Numbered from the stretch's first letter, positions 33,373-44,298 are shown. The stretch: 64,000 bases of DNA from Ulva prolifera (GCA_023078555.1 CM041201.1:1-64000); one strand, 5' to 3'. The notes: generated from the sequence alone by a model not told the origin. Numbers and translations: made by a program.

Positions 33373-36300
33373 CTAGAATTGGTTGCAGCATGACCTTGGC
33401 CACAATTCTGAGCGTCGACAACTCGCCGGGCACATGCAGCAGGGTACATGTTGCTTGTAAAGCAGGCAGCAACTCAGACAGTTTGGCAGGATCGCTTGTG
33501 CCCCCTGGGTCACACTCTGGCAGCAGCCTACCGCGGCGCACCTCCACCACCACAATGCCCGACAACGCTCCTCAACTCTATTGAAACCCATGCATGAGCA
33601 AGGATGCAGCACAGGCAGATAGGTCAGCCACACCTTGCTGCTATCTGGAGTCCCGTGCTGCCGCTTGAGTCCGTCAATCTTTGTCAGTCTTTGAAATGAA
33701 GTACGATGCCCCTGATGCCCTGAGGCAGTTGTGTAAGACTCTTGCAATAGCTGAGGTCGAGATCCGGTAGCTGGCTGCAGCCGCTGATGCCCTCTGGCAG
33801 GTGTGTAAGGCTCTCGCATCTGCTGAGGTTGAGGTACTGTAGCTGGCTGCAGCCCCTGATGCCCTCTGGCAGGTGTGTAAGACTCTCCACCTGCCGAGGT
33901 CGAGGTGCTGTAGCTGGCTGCAGCCGCTGATGCCCTCTGGCAGGTGTGTAAGACTCTCCACCTGCCGAGGTCGAGGTGCTGTAGCTGGCTGCAGCCGCTG
34001 ATGCCCTGAGGCAGTTGTGTAAGACTCTTGCAATAGCTGAGGTTGAGGTGCTGTAGCTGGCTGCAGCTGCTGATGCCCTCTGGCAGTTGTGTAAGACTCT
34101 CGCACCTGCCGAGGTCGAGGTGCTGTAGCTGGCTGCAGCCGCTGATGCCCTCTGGCAGTTGTGTAAGACTCTTGCAATTGCTGAGGAAAAGGTGTTGTAG
34201 CTGGCTGCAGCCGCTGATGCCCTCTGGCAGGTGTGTAAGGCTCTTGCAATAGCTGAGGTCGAGGAACTGTAGCTGGCTGCAGCCGCTGATGCCCTCTGGC
34301 AGTTGTGTAAGGCTCTTGCAATAGCTGAGGTCGAGGAACTGTAGCTGGCTGCAGCCGCTGATGCCCTGAGGCAGTTGTGTAAGACTCTTGCAATAGCTGA
34401 GGTTGAGGTGCTGTAGCTGGCTGCAGCTGCTGATGCCCTCTGGCAGTTGTGTAAGACTCTCGCACCTGCCGAGGTCGAGGTGCTGTAGCTGGCTGCAGCC
34501 GCTGATGCCCTCTGGCAGTTGTGTAAGGCTCTCGCACTGCCTGAGGTAGAGGTGCTGTAGCTGGCTGCAGCCGCTGATGCCCTCTGGCAGTTGTGTAAGG
34601 CTCTCGCACTGCCTGAGGTAGAGGTGCTGTAGCTGGCTGCAGCCGCTGATGCCCTCTGGCAGGTGTGTAAGACTCTCGCACCTGCCGAGGTCGAGGTGCT
34701 GTAGCTGGCTGCAGCCGCTGATGCCCTCTGGCAGTTGTGTAAGACTCTTGCAATAGCTGAGGTTGAGGAACTGTAGCTGGCTGCAGCTGCTGATGCCCTC
34801 TGGCAGTTGTGTAAGAGTCATGCAGTTGCTGAGGTCCAGGTGCTGTAGCTGGCTGCAGCTGCTGATGCCCTCTGGCAGTTGTGTAAGAGTCATGCAATAG
34901 CTGAGGTTGAGGAACTGTAGCTGGCTGCAGCTGCTGATGCCCTCTGGCAGTTGTGTAAGACTCTTGCAATAGCTGAGGTTGAGGAACTGTAGCTGGCTGC
35001 AGCTGCTGATGCCCTCTGGCAGTTGTGTAAGAGTCATGCAGTTGCTGAGGTCCAGGTGCTGTAGCTGGCTGCAGCTGCTGATGCCCTCTGGCAGTTGTGT
35101 AAGAGTCATGCAGTTGCTGAGGTCCAGGTGCTGTAGCTGGCTGCAGCTGCTGATGCCCTCTGGCAGATGTGTAAGCCTGAAGCAAAGGCTGAGGTCGAGG
35201 TGCTGTAGCTTGCTGCAGCTGCTGATGCTGTCTGGCAGTTGTGTAAGCCTCAGGCACCAGCTGAGGTCGAGGTGCTGTAGCTGGCTGCAGCCGCTGATGC
35301 CCTGCGGCAGCTGTCTCATGAACATGCTCCCACTGAGGTCAAGGTGCTCCAGCTTCCCCAGCTTCCCCAGTTGCTCCACTGGAAAATCGGACAATGTTCG
35401 CATCCTGAGGAACCTGAGCATGGGCCAGCAGCAAAGGTACTGCACAGCCCTTTCCAGCGCAGATACGTGAAATTCCAGCCATAGCCACTGCAGCCTTGGC
35501 GCGTATAGGCATCGCCACTGCTTGTCCCAGTGCGAACTGGCCACATCGACCGCAACGCAGGCTTGCAACCGCCTCCCATCGACCTTCAACTGTGGATCAA
35601 TCGATGCATCCGCGTCGTGACCTGCCGGCTGGTGCGAGCTGATGTACCGCAGCGTTGAGGATGCATGGCTGTGTGCGCTGCTTGAGATGCAGCGCTCTTG
35701 GTCCACCATTGACAGTCGCAGCGCAATGTCTCGCAGGATGTCGTGCATGTAGTATGCATGCGTATGATGGTGACGCATTTTGACGGAATCTGGTGCCACA
35801 GACCTGGACACGAGGCTGCGGCTGACGAGATGCTCGAGCTTGGCGGCGGCTGCCTTCACGCTGGCGGGCGTGTGCAGGGGCGCGTGCGTCGCAAAGAGGT
35901 GCAGCAGAGCCTCCTCCCCCACCCTCGCATCCTCGGGGAACATCGCAAAGTCCATGAAGCACTCCTTCAGGGATGGGGGCAAGATTTCAACGCTCGTAGC
36001 ACAGGTCTGCGTGACAGCATCATCACGTGCACCTGCTGCCCTCTGCGCCTTCTGCACTTTCAGGTGCTCCTCCCAAGCCTCCGCTGTCCTGCAGTGCTGC
36101 AGTGCACGGCCGAGCACTTCCAGCGCGAGGGGATTGCGGCCGCAGCTCTGCAGCAGCTCTGAGCAGGCAGCAGCAGGCACATACTCTGGCGGATGCGCTT
36201 CGGCCGACCCAAAGGCATGGTGGTAGAACAGCTGCTTTGCAGGCCCTTCTTTGAGGAGACCAGGCTTATGAATGCGCAGCTCGCGCATGCGCGTGACTTC

Positions 36301-37458
36301 ACCTGTGCTTGGATCGCGGGGAAGGTAAGACAGAGTCTCTTCGCTCCTCGTCGTAACAATGAGCCTGCTTCCGTCATGCCGCACTCTGGGCTGCGAGGCA
36401 AAGTTCAAACCCGCCAGCTGAAGCGGATGGCCCTGCGAAAATGGCCACAAGTCATCCAGCACCAGGAGCACCGCCCGACCCCGCTCATCTCCGCCGTGCG
36501 TCAGCTGGGCCAGTGCCTGCAGTCCCTCAGCCGCGGTTGCGAAGCGAAGACTCTGGCCGGGATACAGCTTGACAAATGCCGCCTCGAGAAGGCGCAGCAT
36601 TTCTCTGTCGTTTGCATCTTTCCCGACCGTCAGCCACACAGCATCATCAAAGCGCGACCTGGCGCGCGCAAACACTGCGCGGGCGATGGTCGTCTTGCCG
36701 ATGCCAGGAGCCCCGACGATGCCGATGTTGCGGTTGTCCTTGAGCTGCTCGTCAATAAGGGGCACGAGGTCGTCGCAGTGCTGGAAGACATGCGGCGGCA
36801 GGGCAGGCTCACTGTACTGCGGCAGCTCGCTCGATGGGCCTCTGTAGGGCTGCATAGACGGTAACCTGCCGAAGGTGATGCGGGGCGCTGTGGGCACAGA
36901 CGCTGCCCTGCTCTTCAGCGTTGGGTACAGCTTCAAGGCTGTGTCCAGATTGCAGACTTCCTGTAGCGAAGAGCGTAACTCTTTGGGCCTGCTGCTGTAG
37001 AACACTCGCTGCCACAACCTCTGCGACCTGGATTGCACGTGCAGCAGCAGCACCTCGGCCTCCTGCAGAGTGTCACACAGGGCCTGATACTTTGGCCGGT
37101 GGCACGCAAATTCAGGCAGATCCGTCAGCTGGTCGAAGGCATGTGCAGCATTCAGGAGCTCCGCTTTGCTCAGCTGATCGAGCAGCTTCCGGCACTGCTT
37201 TGGGTGGCCGCCGATGGCTATTCCACGTTCTACCAGCCACTGAATTGACTCCTCAACAGCCCAGCCGGCGACATCGCTGACGATCGGGGGAAGGACTGTC
37301 TTCACGGCGGTGCCAGCTGCCTTTCCCGCAGCCTTGCCTGCATTCTCGCCTGCTTTCTTGCGTGCTTCCTTCCCATAAAACATCACCTGCAGGGCATCGG
37401 CTTTCAGATCGAGGTGCATCCTTGGATGCATGGCCACACGTGTGTGTATGCACCGCAC
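33373..37458 (-). CDS. NLR-type immune receptor: glycine-zipper N-terminus, NB-ARC, LRR array
   Basis: Single open frame of 1361 residues. N-terminal about 35-65: a GxxxGxxxGxxxG stretch (GENAGKAAGKAAG). NB-ARC about 235-560: P-loop GIVGAPGIGKTTIA, kinase-2 VLLVLDDLW, RNBS-B SRLIVTTRSEE, GLPL-like GRNPLALEVLG and MHD box YYMHDILRDIAL. From about 690 come at least 19 LRRs of 24 residues, consensus LTQLPEGISxCSQLQHLDLSxC. No TIR or classical CC is seen. NB-ARC NLRs act as nucleotide-switched sensors of infection or damage; ligand and output are unknown. Starts at 37458, 37431, 37419 or 37383 are possible. At 33,95x and 33,88x two adjacent LRR units each lack one base, so residues beyond about 1165 are out of the LRR frame. 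Reading through both losses would continue the LRRs to a stop at 33,684. Inverted, decayed paralogue at 56.5-59.65 kb. Confidence 0.9.
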   Translation of the reverse strand: MRCIHTRVAMHPRMHLDLKADALQVMFYGKEARKKAGENAGKAAGKAAGTAVKTVLPPIVSDVAGWAVEESIQWLVERGIAIGGHPKQCRKLLDQLSKAELLNAAHAFDQLTDLPEFACHRPKYQALCDTLQEAEVLLLHVQSRSQRLWQRVFYSSRPKELRSSLQEVCNLDTALKLYPTLKSRAASVPTAPRITFGRLPSMQPYRGPSSELPQYSEPALPPHVFQHCDDLVPLIDEQLKDNRNIGIVGAPGIGKTTIARAVFARARSRFDDAVWLTVGKDANDREMLRLLEAAFVKLYPGQSLRFATAAEGLQALAQLTHGGDERGRAVLLVLDDLWPFSQGHPLQLAGLNFASQPRVRHDGSRLIVTTRSEETLSYLPRDPSTGEVTRMRELRIHKPGLLKEGPAKQLFYHHAFGSAEAHPPEYVPAAACSELLQSCGRNPLALEVLGRALQHCRTAEAWEEHLKVQKAQRAAGARDDAVTQTCATSVEILPPSLKECFMDFAMFPEDARVGEEALLHLFATHAPLHTPASVKAAAAKLEHLVSRSLVSRSVAPDSVKMRHHHTHAYYMHDILRDIALRLSMVDQERCISSSAHSHASSTLRYISSHQPAGHDADASIDPQLKVDGRRLQACVAVDVASSHWDKQWRCLYAPRLQWLWLEFHVSALERAVQYLCCWPMLRFLRMRTLSDFPVEQLGKLGKLEHLDLSGSMFMRQLPQGISGCSQLQHLDLSWCLRLTQLPDSISSCSKLQHLDLSLCFRLTHLPEGISSCSQLQHLDLSNCMTLTQLPEGISSCSQLQHLDLSNCMTLTQLPEGISSCSQLQFLNLSYCKSLTQLPEGISSCSQLQFLNLSYCMTLTQLPEGISSCSQLQHLDLSNCMTLTQLPEGISSCSQLQFLNLSYCKSLTQLPEGISGCSQLQHLDLGRCESLTHLPEGISGCSQLQHLYLRQCESLTQLPEGISGCSQLQHLYLRQCESLTQLPEGISGCSQLQHLDLGRCESLTQLPEGISSCSQLQHLNLSYCKSLTQLPQGISGCSQLQFLDLSYCKSLTQLPEGISGCSQLQFLDLSYCKSLTHLPEGISGCSQLQHLFLSNCKSLTQLPEGISGCSQLQHLDLGRCESLTQLPEGISSCSQLQHLNLSYCKSLTQLPQGISGCSQLQHLDLGRWRVLHTCQRASAAAASYSTSTSAGGESYTPARGHQGLQPATVPQPQQMREPYTPARGHQRLQPATGSRPQLLQESYTTASGHQGHRTSFQRLTKIDGLKRQHGTPDSSKVWLTYLPVLHPCSCMGFNRVEERCRALWWWRCAAVGCCQSVTQGAQAILPNCLSCCLLYKQHVPCCMCPASCRRSELWPRSCCNQF
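33700..35340 (-). repeat. 72-bp tandem repeat array encoding LRRs
   Basis: About 22-23 units of 72 bases, recognisable on the plus strand by the recurrent tagctggctgcagc and gatgccctctggcag. Variants of two main types alternate (SGC/SSC, DLGRCES/NLSYCKS/DLSNCMT), which points to unit exchange within the array. Two units at 33,881-33,970 are 71 bases long. Confidence 0.95.
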
Positions 37459-38813
37459 GACCTGGCAGTCAAGCAGTTCGCTCAGCAGCCTGACTCATGT
37501 TTGGGACATTGGACAAATTGGCGTCAATACAATTCGGCGTGCGGAGTGTGCTGCGAAACACCATCGGCGATGCTGGCAATGCTGGCGATGAGAAGAATCT
37601 GGGCCGGCGAGGTTACAAATGACTGTACTGTCACCTTAAAACTGAAGTATTGCACATGTACTGAAAAGAGGAAGCCTATAGGCAGCTAGTGAAGGTGATG
37701 AGCCGCGGAGGCCGCGTTGCGGATCTCCCCACTCATGCACCATTACTCCCACGCCAGGGCAAACGGGAACAGGGTTCCAAAGGCAGTAGGGCACAGAGCC
37801 TGCAGAGGGTGCATGCATATGAGCTGAGTTGCTGCTGCAAGGCTGCACACGGTTGAGTGGCAGCTTTACAGCAGCAACTCAACTGTGTGCTGCCGTTGCC
37901 GCAACCATTGTACACCTGCTGGGTTTGATGAGGCCGGTTGGACATTCTGTGGCGTACCCACTCGAATGCACTAGCTACGTCAATGATGTGTCCGCCAGCT
38001 ACTAGCTAGTAGTACTAGGTAAATGGTAGACCTCATGGCACTGCGCGACTCGCTATGACTTCACTGCACCGTACACCGTGGATCCATCGCAGGTCGTGCC
38101 ATGATGTGGATTGCGTTACGTATTTTGCACCATAGTATTGCAGCATCGGCGCAGCACACATGCATGCAAGGCAGGATACCCAACGTTAGTGCTCGGCGCG
38201 CGTGGTCAGAATATACACGCAGCCTGCCCTGCCATGCGCAGAACCATGCATGAGGACCAGATGGCTGCACGGACGCGTGGCGTGACGTCACCCCGGGCCG
38301 CAAGTTACAGATCCCGTTGCACTGCATGATGTGATTGCATCACGCATTTTGCAAACTGCAGGATCAACTCGACGCGCATGCATACGAGGCAGGGTACTCG
38401 TAGCTAGTCGTAAGTTGGTGCTGCCATTGTACAATCAGTGCTGCCATCGCGGTCGGCGCACGTGGTCAGAATGTACACACAGCCTGCCCTGGTATGTGCA
38501 GAGCCATGTGAGAGGGGCAGATGGCTGCACGGTCCCGTGGCGTGATGCCACCCTGAGCGTACGCCCGCAGCGGCAGTACACGGTGTACGCATGCATGGAG
38601 AACACACCTCACGCTGGGGCCTCGGTCAAGCGCGGCAGTATCCACAACCCGCGCGGCGGTGCCAGAGGCGGCAGCCCGGCTCGGTGCGCACTTGGGGCGT
38701 GGCTCCCGCTAGGGAAGGCGCGTGTGGGTGGGGGGTGGGGTTGGGGGCGGGAGAGGTTTGGGTGGGGCGCCACTCAGGAGGCGGTAGCGGCAGATGCAGG
38801 ACCAAGTACTTAA
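37459..38813. other. Intergenic with dispersed repeat units
   Basis: Two related segments follow each other at about 38,095-38,330 and 38,331-38,560 (shared gtggtcagaatrtacacrcagcctgccct and cagatggctgcac). A weaker relative is at 41,560-41,780 and an inverted one at 55,990-56,330. No gene seen. Confidence 0.55.
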
Positions 38814-39158
38814 GTGCAATTGGGGTTTCAGAGGGCCTGCACACGCTGCGGCGGTCAGGGGCACCCCGGCCGCCGTTGCACAGAAGGATCGAATCTAGCA
38901 ATGCGGTTTTCCGCCACATTTGGCATCTCAATGCATCATGGCGGATGCACATCCCAATTGCTAGATGGATTGCACGCTGCAGCAAGCCCCTGGCGCCATG
39001 GCACAGCTGCATTGGCTGGCGCCACAACTGCAATCTCATTCCTGCGCCATTCAAAGTCATCCAGTGGCCTATTTACAAGTACAAACAACACACTATGCCA
39101 TTTTGCGGGCACATGGGATGTAGCATTGCACACCTGGAAATTGGTGTCTTCCAATTGA
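38814..39158 (+). CDS. Possible exon with CCHC zinc knuckle
   Basis: Just after an acceptor-like tttcag at 38,830 the frame reads RACTRCGGQGHPGRRCTEG, a perfect CX2CX4HX4C knuckle. Such knuckles bind single-stranded nucleic acid and are common in retroelement Gag proteins, transposases and some RNA-binding proteins. The rest of the open frame has no recognised domain, and no reverse transcriptase or transposase was found beside it. Either a remnant of a mobile element or an exon of an unknown gene. Confidence 0.35.
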   Translation: MQLGFQRACTRCGGQGHPGRRCTEGSNLAMRFSATFGISMHHGGCTSQLLDGLHAAASPWRHGTAALAGATTAISFLRHSKSSSGLFTSTNNTLCHFAGTWDVALHTWKLVSSN

Positions 39159-41152
39159 CCAAAAACGTGGCCGCAGAACGGATTGAAGCGCTGTTGTCTC
39201 GGTGTGGCGCGAAAACGGGAGGGGCGGTTCGGAAAGGGTCGGCACAGTCAAGGAACGGAGACAGGCCCCGGTGGGCTCTGAGATGGCCTAATCAAGCAGC
39301 CGCAGTCCTGCAGCATCACACTCTCGAGTGACACTGTGTGGCAGTCTAGGGACATGCCCTCTGTTGTGAGGTATTCTTGCACGTCTCGCCGTGGTTTGCC
39401 ACATCACCGATACATCGACAGCGCCACCGGCACTGCAAGACTCGGAGGAACACTGCAGCGGGCTCGTGGCAGGCACACGTCGATCGGGCCAGAGTGAACA
39501 GGCATGAATCGGACAGCAAACAGGCAGGCGCCCTAGCACCCTGAGTGACATGCAGATGCTGTAGCAATCGCGACACATCCACATCCTGGGGCTCCGCTGT
39601 GACTAAAGGGTATACTCAGCGGAGGTGCTGACTCACTGCTAGGGGTTCTCAACTCACTGATGAGCAGCAACATTGCAAGGTGCAGATCGCAGCTGTATGA
39701 TGCGGACATGGTCGGTTTGTGATGTCACAATGTAGATACAATCTCTATCTGTATAGTAGCGTGAAGAAGTTGGGATAGCAGCGGTTGTGTAGCCTTAGGG
39801 ATGGAGGTAATTCCAAGGCATGTCGGTCTATAGCAAGCCTGACCGTTGCCACAGCCCTGCCAAATGTATCAAGCAGATGTCAACGTCATTATCAATTTGC
39901 GGGAGCATGCTGTATGTGTAAATGCAATGCGTTGCGAGTGCTGTCAGTCATCTCCCGATGCCAGGGCACATACGGTCACGCATAATGTGACGCTACTTAC
40001 TTCAAGTGAGCCACTAGGTGTGATTTTTACTGCCGTGCTGTAGCGAGCTTCGGTAGTGTTGTGAGGATGTCACTGCGTTAACAATGCTCCAGAGTGCGCC
40101 GACGCTGGCAACGCTCACGCAGTCTCAATCACGCATTCTTTACAAAGCTCTAGCATTGTATGATGATAGAGTGTTCGGCTGCGAACGCAGAGACGGTCAA
40201 TGTGCTCAGAGCTGGAGTCGTCGGCGACACCAGGCTGGTGACCAAAGCCAGTGCCGCAGTTGAAAACGCCCCGGAAACAGACATTTCGCTCATTTCGCTT
40301 TCCCCATGTAGCTTTACGCAAGCAAGTAATAGCTGTTGTCACAGTTCAAAAAGTGTTCCAAGCTCGCTGCATGCCGAGGTATCACAGCTGTGCACAATTG
40401 CACGCACGGCGCGCTACCGGTGCTTACGTGGCAGCTGGCCGTGACAGTCACACAAGCGAAGGATCTAAACCTGAGGGCCGGGAAAAAAAAATTACCTGCA
40501 TGGCCATACATGTGCATGCATGCCATCGGCTTGCAGTCGCCCAGCATGTTTGCCGGCCTGCCTTGGGTAAATGGGTAAAATGGCATACATGGGAACTGAC
40601 GTGTGATGTGTGATCTTGCAAATCGCCTCTGCAGGGCTCTGGCGTGCGCAGATTCTGGGCGGGTGGTGAGAGACAGATTAATGTACAGTCACGTTGACAC
40701 TGTACCATGCTACAGTAAATTAGCTTGGCACAATCGCATAGTCATGACTGTCGGTGGTGTGGTTATAGTTAGCCACACTCCCTGAGGCACGATCCCCGGC
40801 CTGCGCAGTTGCAAAACGGGTGTCTGAAGGCAGCAGGGAGCAGAGCTGCGGCGGATGTGGTCATGTGATCATGAGATGCAATCATGCCACAAGCGCCCAG
40901 CTAAATCGTGTTCAAAAGCCATCTACACGCACCGACGATGACTGAATCGTATGATGTGCATGCACGTAGATCACACCTCACGTTGGGGATCCAAGATGAA
41001 CCACCGCGATGGTTGACGCCCAAGCCCTGGTGTCTAAAATACGTTTCGGTGTGGCTGTAGGGGCAGTGACGACTCGGAAGGGGGATCAGGGAGGGGATGA
41101 GGGAAGGCTGTGAGGGGTCTGAGCTCGTCCAAGCTTGTTCAGCTGGCCTGTA

Positions 41153-41200
<48 letters not shown>
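41153..41200. repeat. Poly-G run of about 48
   Basis: Uninterrupted G homopolymer seen directly in the sequence. True length is uncertain, as with any run this long. Confidence 0.95.
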
Positions 41201-41205
<5 letters not shown>

Positions 41206-41813
41206 AGCGTGGGGTCGGCTGCCTGACGGACAGAGGCCAGGCTCCGGACGTCCTGCAAACAGGTTCAGCAGTCAGCACTCTGTCAATAACTATGCCGGCA
41301 AGCTTCGTCAGCGCAATTGGCAGCGTTGTACGCATCATGGCGTGCCACATTGTGAGCAAACCTGCTCGCACGTGCATGTTGGTGCTGCCGTCGCCACAAG
41401 CACACCTACCGGATGCGTGGGAAATTACGTAGCATGCCCACTAACCTAATTTTCATGGATCTGTCAGCTGGCTACTAGCTGAAGTGCAGATCCCATGGCA
41501 CTGCGCGACTCGCCATGACGATACATATATAATGCAGTACAACATCCTTGTTGAGTTGCGCAGTGTCGTGGATTCCGGTGGGCGCAGTGCCGCATCATGT
41601 CAGTGCAGCTTCAACGCGCACGCCTGAGACACAGGGCATGAGACACAGGGTGCGAGACACAGGGTGTCGACGATTCATCGCGCTCGGAGCACATGGACAA
41701 AACACGGAAATGTTCTACCCTGCCATGCACAAGGCCATGCGCCCAGATGGCTTGGTGGTGCCGTGGTTGATGTGGCCCTGGCCCTATGGATGCTGGGGCA
41801 GTCCATGGCAAAA

Positions 41814-41913
41814 NNNNNNNNNNNNNNNNNNNNNNNNNNNNNNNNNNNNNNNNNNNNNNNNNNNNNNNNNNNNNNNNNNNNNNNNNNNNNNNNNNNNNNN
41901 NNNNNNNNNNNNN
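41814..41913. other. Assembly gap, 100 N
   Basis: Exactly 100 unknown bases, the conventional size for a scaffold gap of unknown length. It falls in the spacer between the two inverted arms. Confidence 0.99.
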
Positions 41914-43501
41914 TAGTGATACCCACACCGGCAGCACGGCTGGTTTGTTGCGGGGCATGAATGCGCCGGCCGCGCGAGGGCTGCTGAAACGGGTCAGCCA
42001 CGGTGTGGCTGTCTCGAGGGCTAGTGGCCCTGGTGTGCTCAAAGCCACTGCAGCCACGGGCTTCGCCCGCTGGGTTGTGAAGGGTGCTGTAGCATGTTAC
42101 GCATTGTCTGCCGTGTGTGGTGCACGTCGCGCTTGCCAAGAGAAAGGGCCCACCACCCTGTCACCACCCGAAGAGCAGTGTGAGCTGATCTGGGCTGGGT
42201 GTGCCAGTCTTGGGCTGTGAGTCGTGTTCTGTTGAGTTCCCATTCCCACACATGTTTGAAGGAGAGCACGCCCTGTAACATTGACCTGTCTCACAAAGCC
42301 TCCAGAGATGTATGGTCCTTAAAGGTCCAGGCTGGCCTGGCCATACAAACCAGCCTGATGCGACTGTGGTTGTAATGGAATGCAGAGTGCGGTCCCGTCA
42401 TAATGGAACAGTTCTGTTGCATGCCAGTCACACAATACAGAGCAACAGTGGCTTAGGTAATCATACTGAGACTTTGATATTGAAGTCAGGTTTCGGGATG
42501 AGCCGGGCCCTCCGACCAAATCGGTCCAACATCAGCACCTTGACGTGAACTCGTGAGTAGAGTTGTTGTCAGATTTTTACGCCCATATTCAACAGTGCCC
42601 TGCGAAACTATCTATATACAGGCCTGCAGGTTTACAGGAGATTTATAGGCTGTCAGGCACCATGATCAAAACATCTGCACTTGCGACTACCTGCAAGGTT
42701 CGTTGAAGTCCAAGTCGACGGCATGTCCTCAGTGCACAGGCAACGCTAGTGGATATCACACTACTCAATAAACGGCTCAGAAATCTCATAACTTTCAGGC
42801 AGCCGCGTCTGCGCGGAAATGTGTATGGCGCGCCATGCCTGCTGTCTGTAGCTCGTCGTCAACAATCACCTTCCAGGGCCCATCACGGTCGCTGCAGAAC
42901 AGCAGTGCCATACCTGGCTAAACGGCTGAAAATTCACAAGTTTTTTTTCCATGTGTGTTTGGGTGCGACAAGCCGCACGCGGATTGTCTGGCCTACGATG
43001 AGTTGAAACCAAGCCCATGATCTCGTCGCGACTCTACATGGCATCCCCCGCATGCGCATGCACCGGCATAAATGGCTCTTCTGGGTCGGAGCAGACGCAG
43101 ATTCAATTCATGATTGGTGAAGATGGACAGGGAGATCCAACACGTCACAAAAGGACATTTGACGGTGCAAGCAGATCATGTGAATGTCTACATCAGATAT
43201 GAAATTTCCACAGCACAAGCATTATGCACAAAAACGTCAGCGTGGTGCGCGGATATTACACATCTTCGCTCCGCAACACCGGGTGCTGTTACGGTGGGCT
43301 GTGCTTGCATGATCATGGAAACATTGGACAGATGTTTCCACACATGGCAGGGCTGCTCGTGCACGAGCCTCCGGGCCAGGCTATTTCTATTCAGCCAAAT
43401 TCTGGGTCTGTAAACAACGGTCCTCCCCACCGCAACCGTCCCTCCCCCAACCTGTTAGGATTGAGCTGCTTCCAGTCATAGTCCTCAGACAGTTGGAGTG
43501 C

Positions 43502-44298
43502 TTACAGTCTTGTCTTGCCGTTTCTGCGCAGAGAAGCAGGGCATATGAGCTTGCGGCCCTTCTTACGACGAGCTTTCAGCACCTTGCGGCCTGTGGGAGT
43601 CTGCATGCGTGCCCTGAAGCCCGATGTCTTCTTGGAATGCCTGCAAGATCAACCAAGCATGACAGCGCGAGGGTGACACAGCAGTTCGTAGCATCCACTA
43701 CACAAGCTCGAAGGCTGCAGGAGCGAAATTCTAGGCTCGCGTGCCAAGCTGGAGCAACGCAACAAAGAGCTGTACAGTCTCCTACTCATGGAGTTGCGAA
43801 CAGATCGCGAAAATGAACAGGGTAAACACAACTACAAAGCACTGCTGCTGATGTGGCATGTGCATAGTCAAGTCCCTGCCGAGAGGCATACCTGTTGGAG
43901 CCTTCGGTGGTGGCACCAAGACATCTCTTGGCGTTGGCGACGATTGTCAATGGCTTGACAACAGAGACCTGGCGCGGAGCTCCGATAGTGATACCTGCAG
44001 GTGTACTTACTTCTGAGATGTTCGCTGTTTTGCTGTCCTGACAAAGGCCTCTGGCAGGGGACAGTGTCTTGCGACTGTGCGGGCCAATTGAACGGCGTCA
44101 TGAGTTCCAGCGGGTGCGCCTCTATAAGTATCATTTGATATAACAATTTAGCATAACAAGTTGCAATCGGCTGTCGACTCGGTGCGCGCATGATGTCATG
44201 GGATCGCAGAGGGCCGCACCGCAGCTGCCACGGAACATGGAGCCGGTTGGGGCAGAAGAAACGAACGAAGACGACAGACCCGCTGGTCGAGTGGCCAT
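43502..44298 (-). CDS. RPL34: Plastid 50S ribosomal protein bL34, nuclear-encoded
   Basis: Three small exons join in phase: 44298-44220, 43994-43892 and 43640-43502 (TAA), 106 residues. The last exon reads [19 protein letters not shown] followed by KARRKKGRK, the bL34 signature (GF.xRM.T..GR.VL..RR.KGR). The short extension after LICPAS is typical of plastid forms. The first exon starts [17 protein letters not shown], rich in Ser, Ala and hydroxylated residues with no acidic residues, as expected for a chloroplast transit peptide. bL34 is a small basic protein of the large subunit exit region. The most likely start is 44298; an in-frame upstream ATG at 44346 would add 16 residues. Donors GTGCGG and GTATGC. 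Divergent to the RAF2-like gene. Confidence 0.85.

Larger units (their letters stand above)
29399..38760 (+). repeat. Inverted segmental duplication, left arm
   Basis: SDR B (+), spacer 32,100-33,600, NLR (-) and flank 38,060-38,760 recur in reverse order and opposite strand at 55,860-64,000. Similarity is clear in coding and non-coding parts: for example 32,593-32,790 against 60,828-61,022, and 38,500-38,720 against 55,895-56,110. Indels and substitutions are frequent, so this duplication is older than the direct one. The arm may extend left of 29,399 as far as the window allows comparison. Confidence 0.85.
39159..43501. other. Intergenic, no recognised gene; contains assembly gap
   Basis: No domain recognised. 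Holds a run of 48 G (41,153-41,200), a repeat relative of the 38-kb segments (41,560-41,780), and the 100-N gap. A short open frame right of the gap (to 42,220) is of unknown nature. Confidence 0.5.

Noticed and set aside
33674-35257. 527-codon minus-strand open frame, rich in Gln, Ala, Thr and Pro
   Set aside because: It is the LRR repeat read in another frame. The 24-residue LRR consensus and NB-ARC continuity belong to the other frame.
33700-35340. CRISPR-like array
   Set aside because: Units are contiguous 72-base repeats with no unique spacers and encode LRRs; the genome is eukaryotic.
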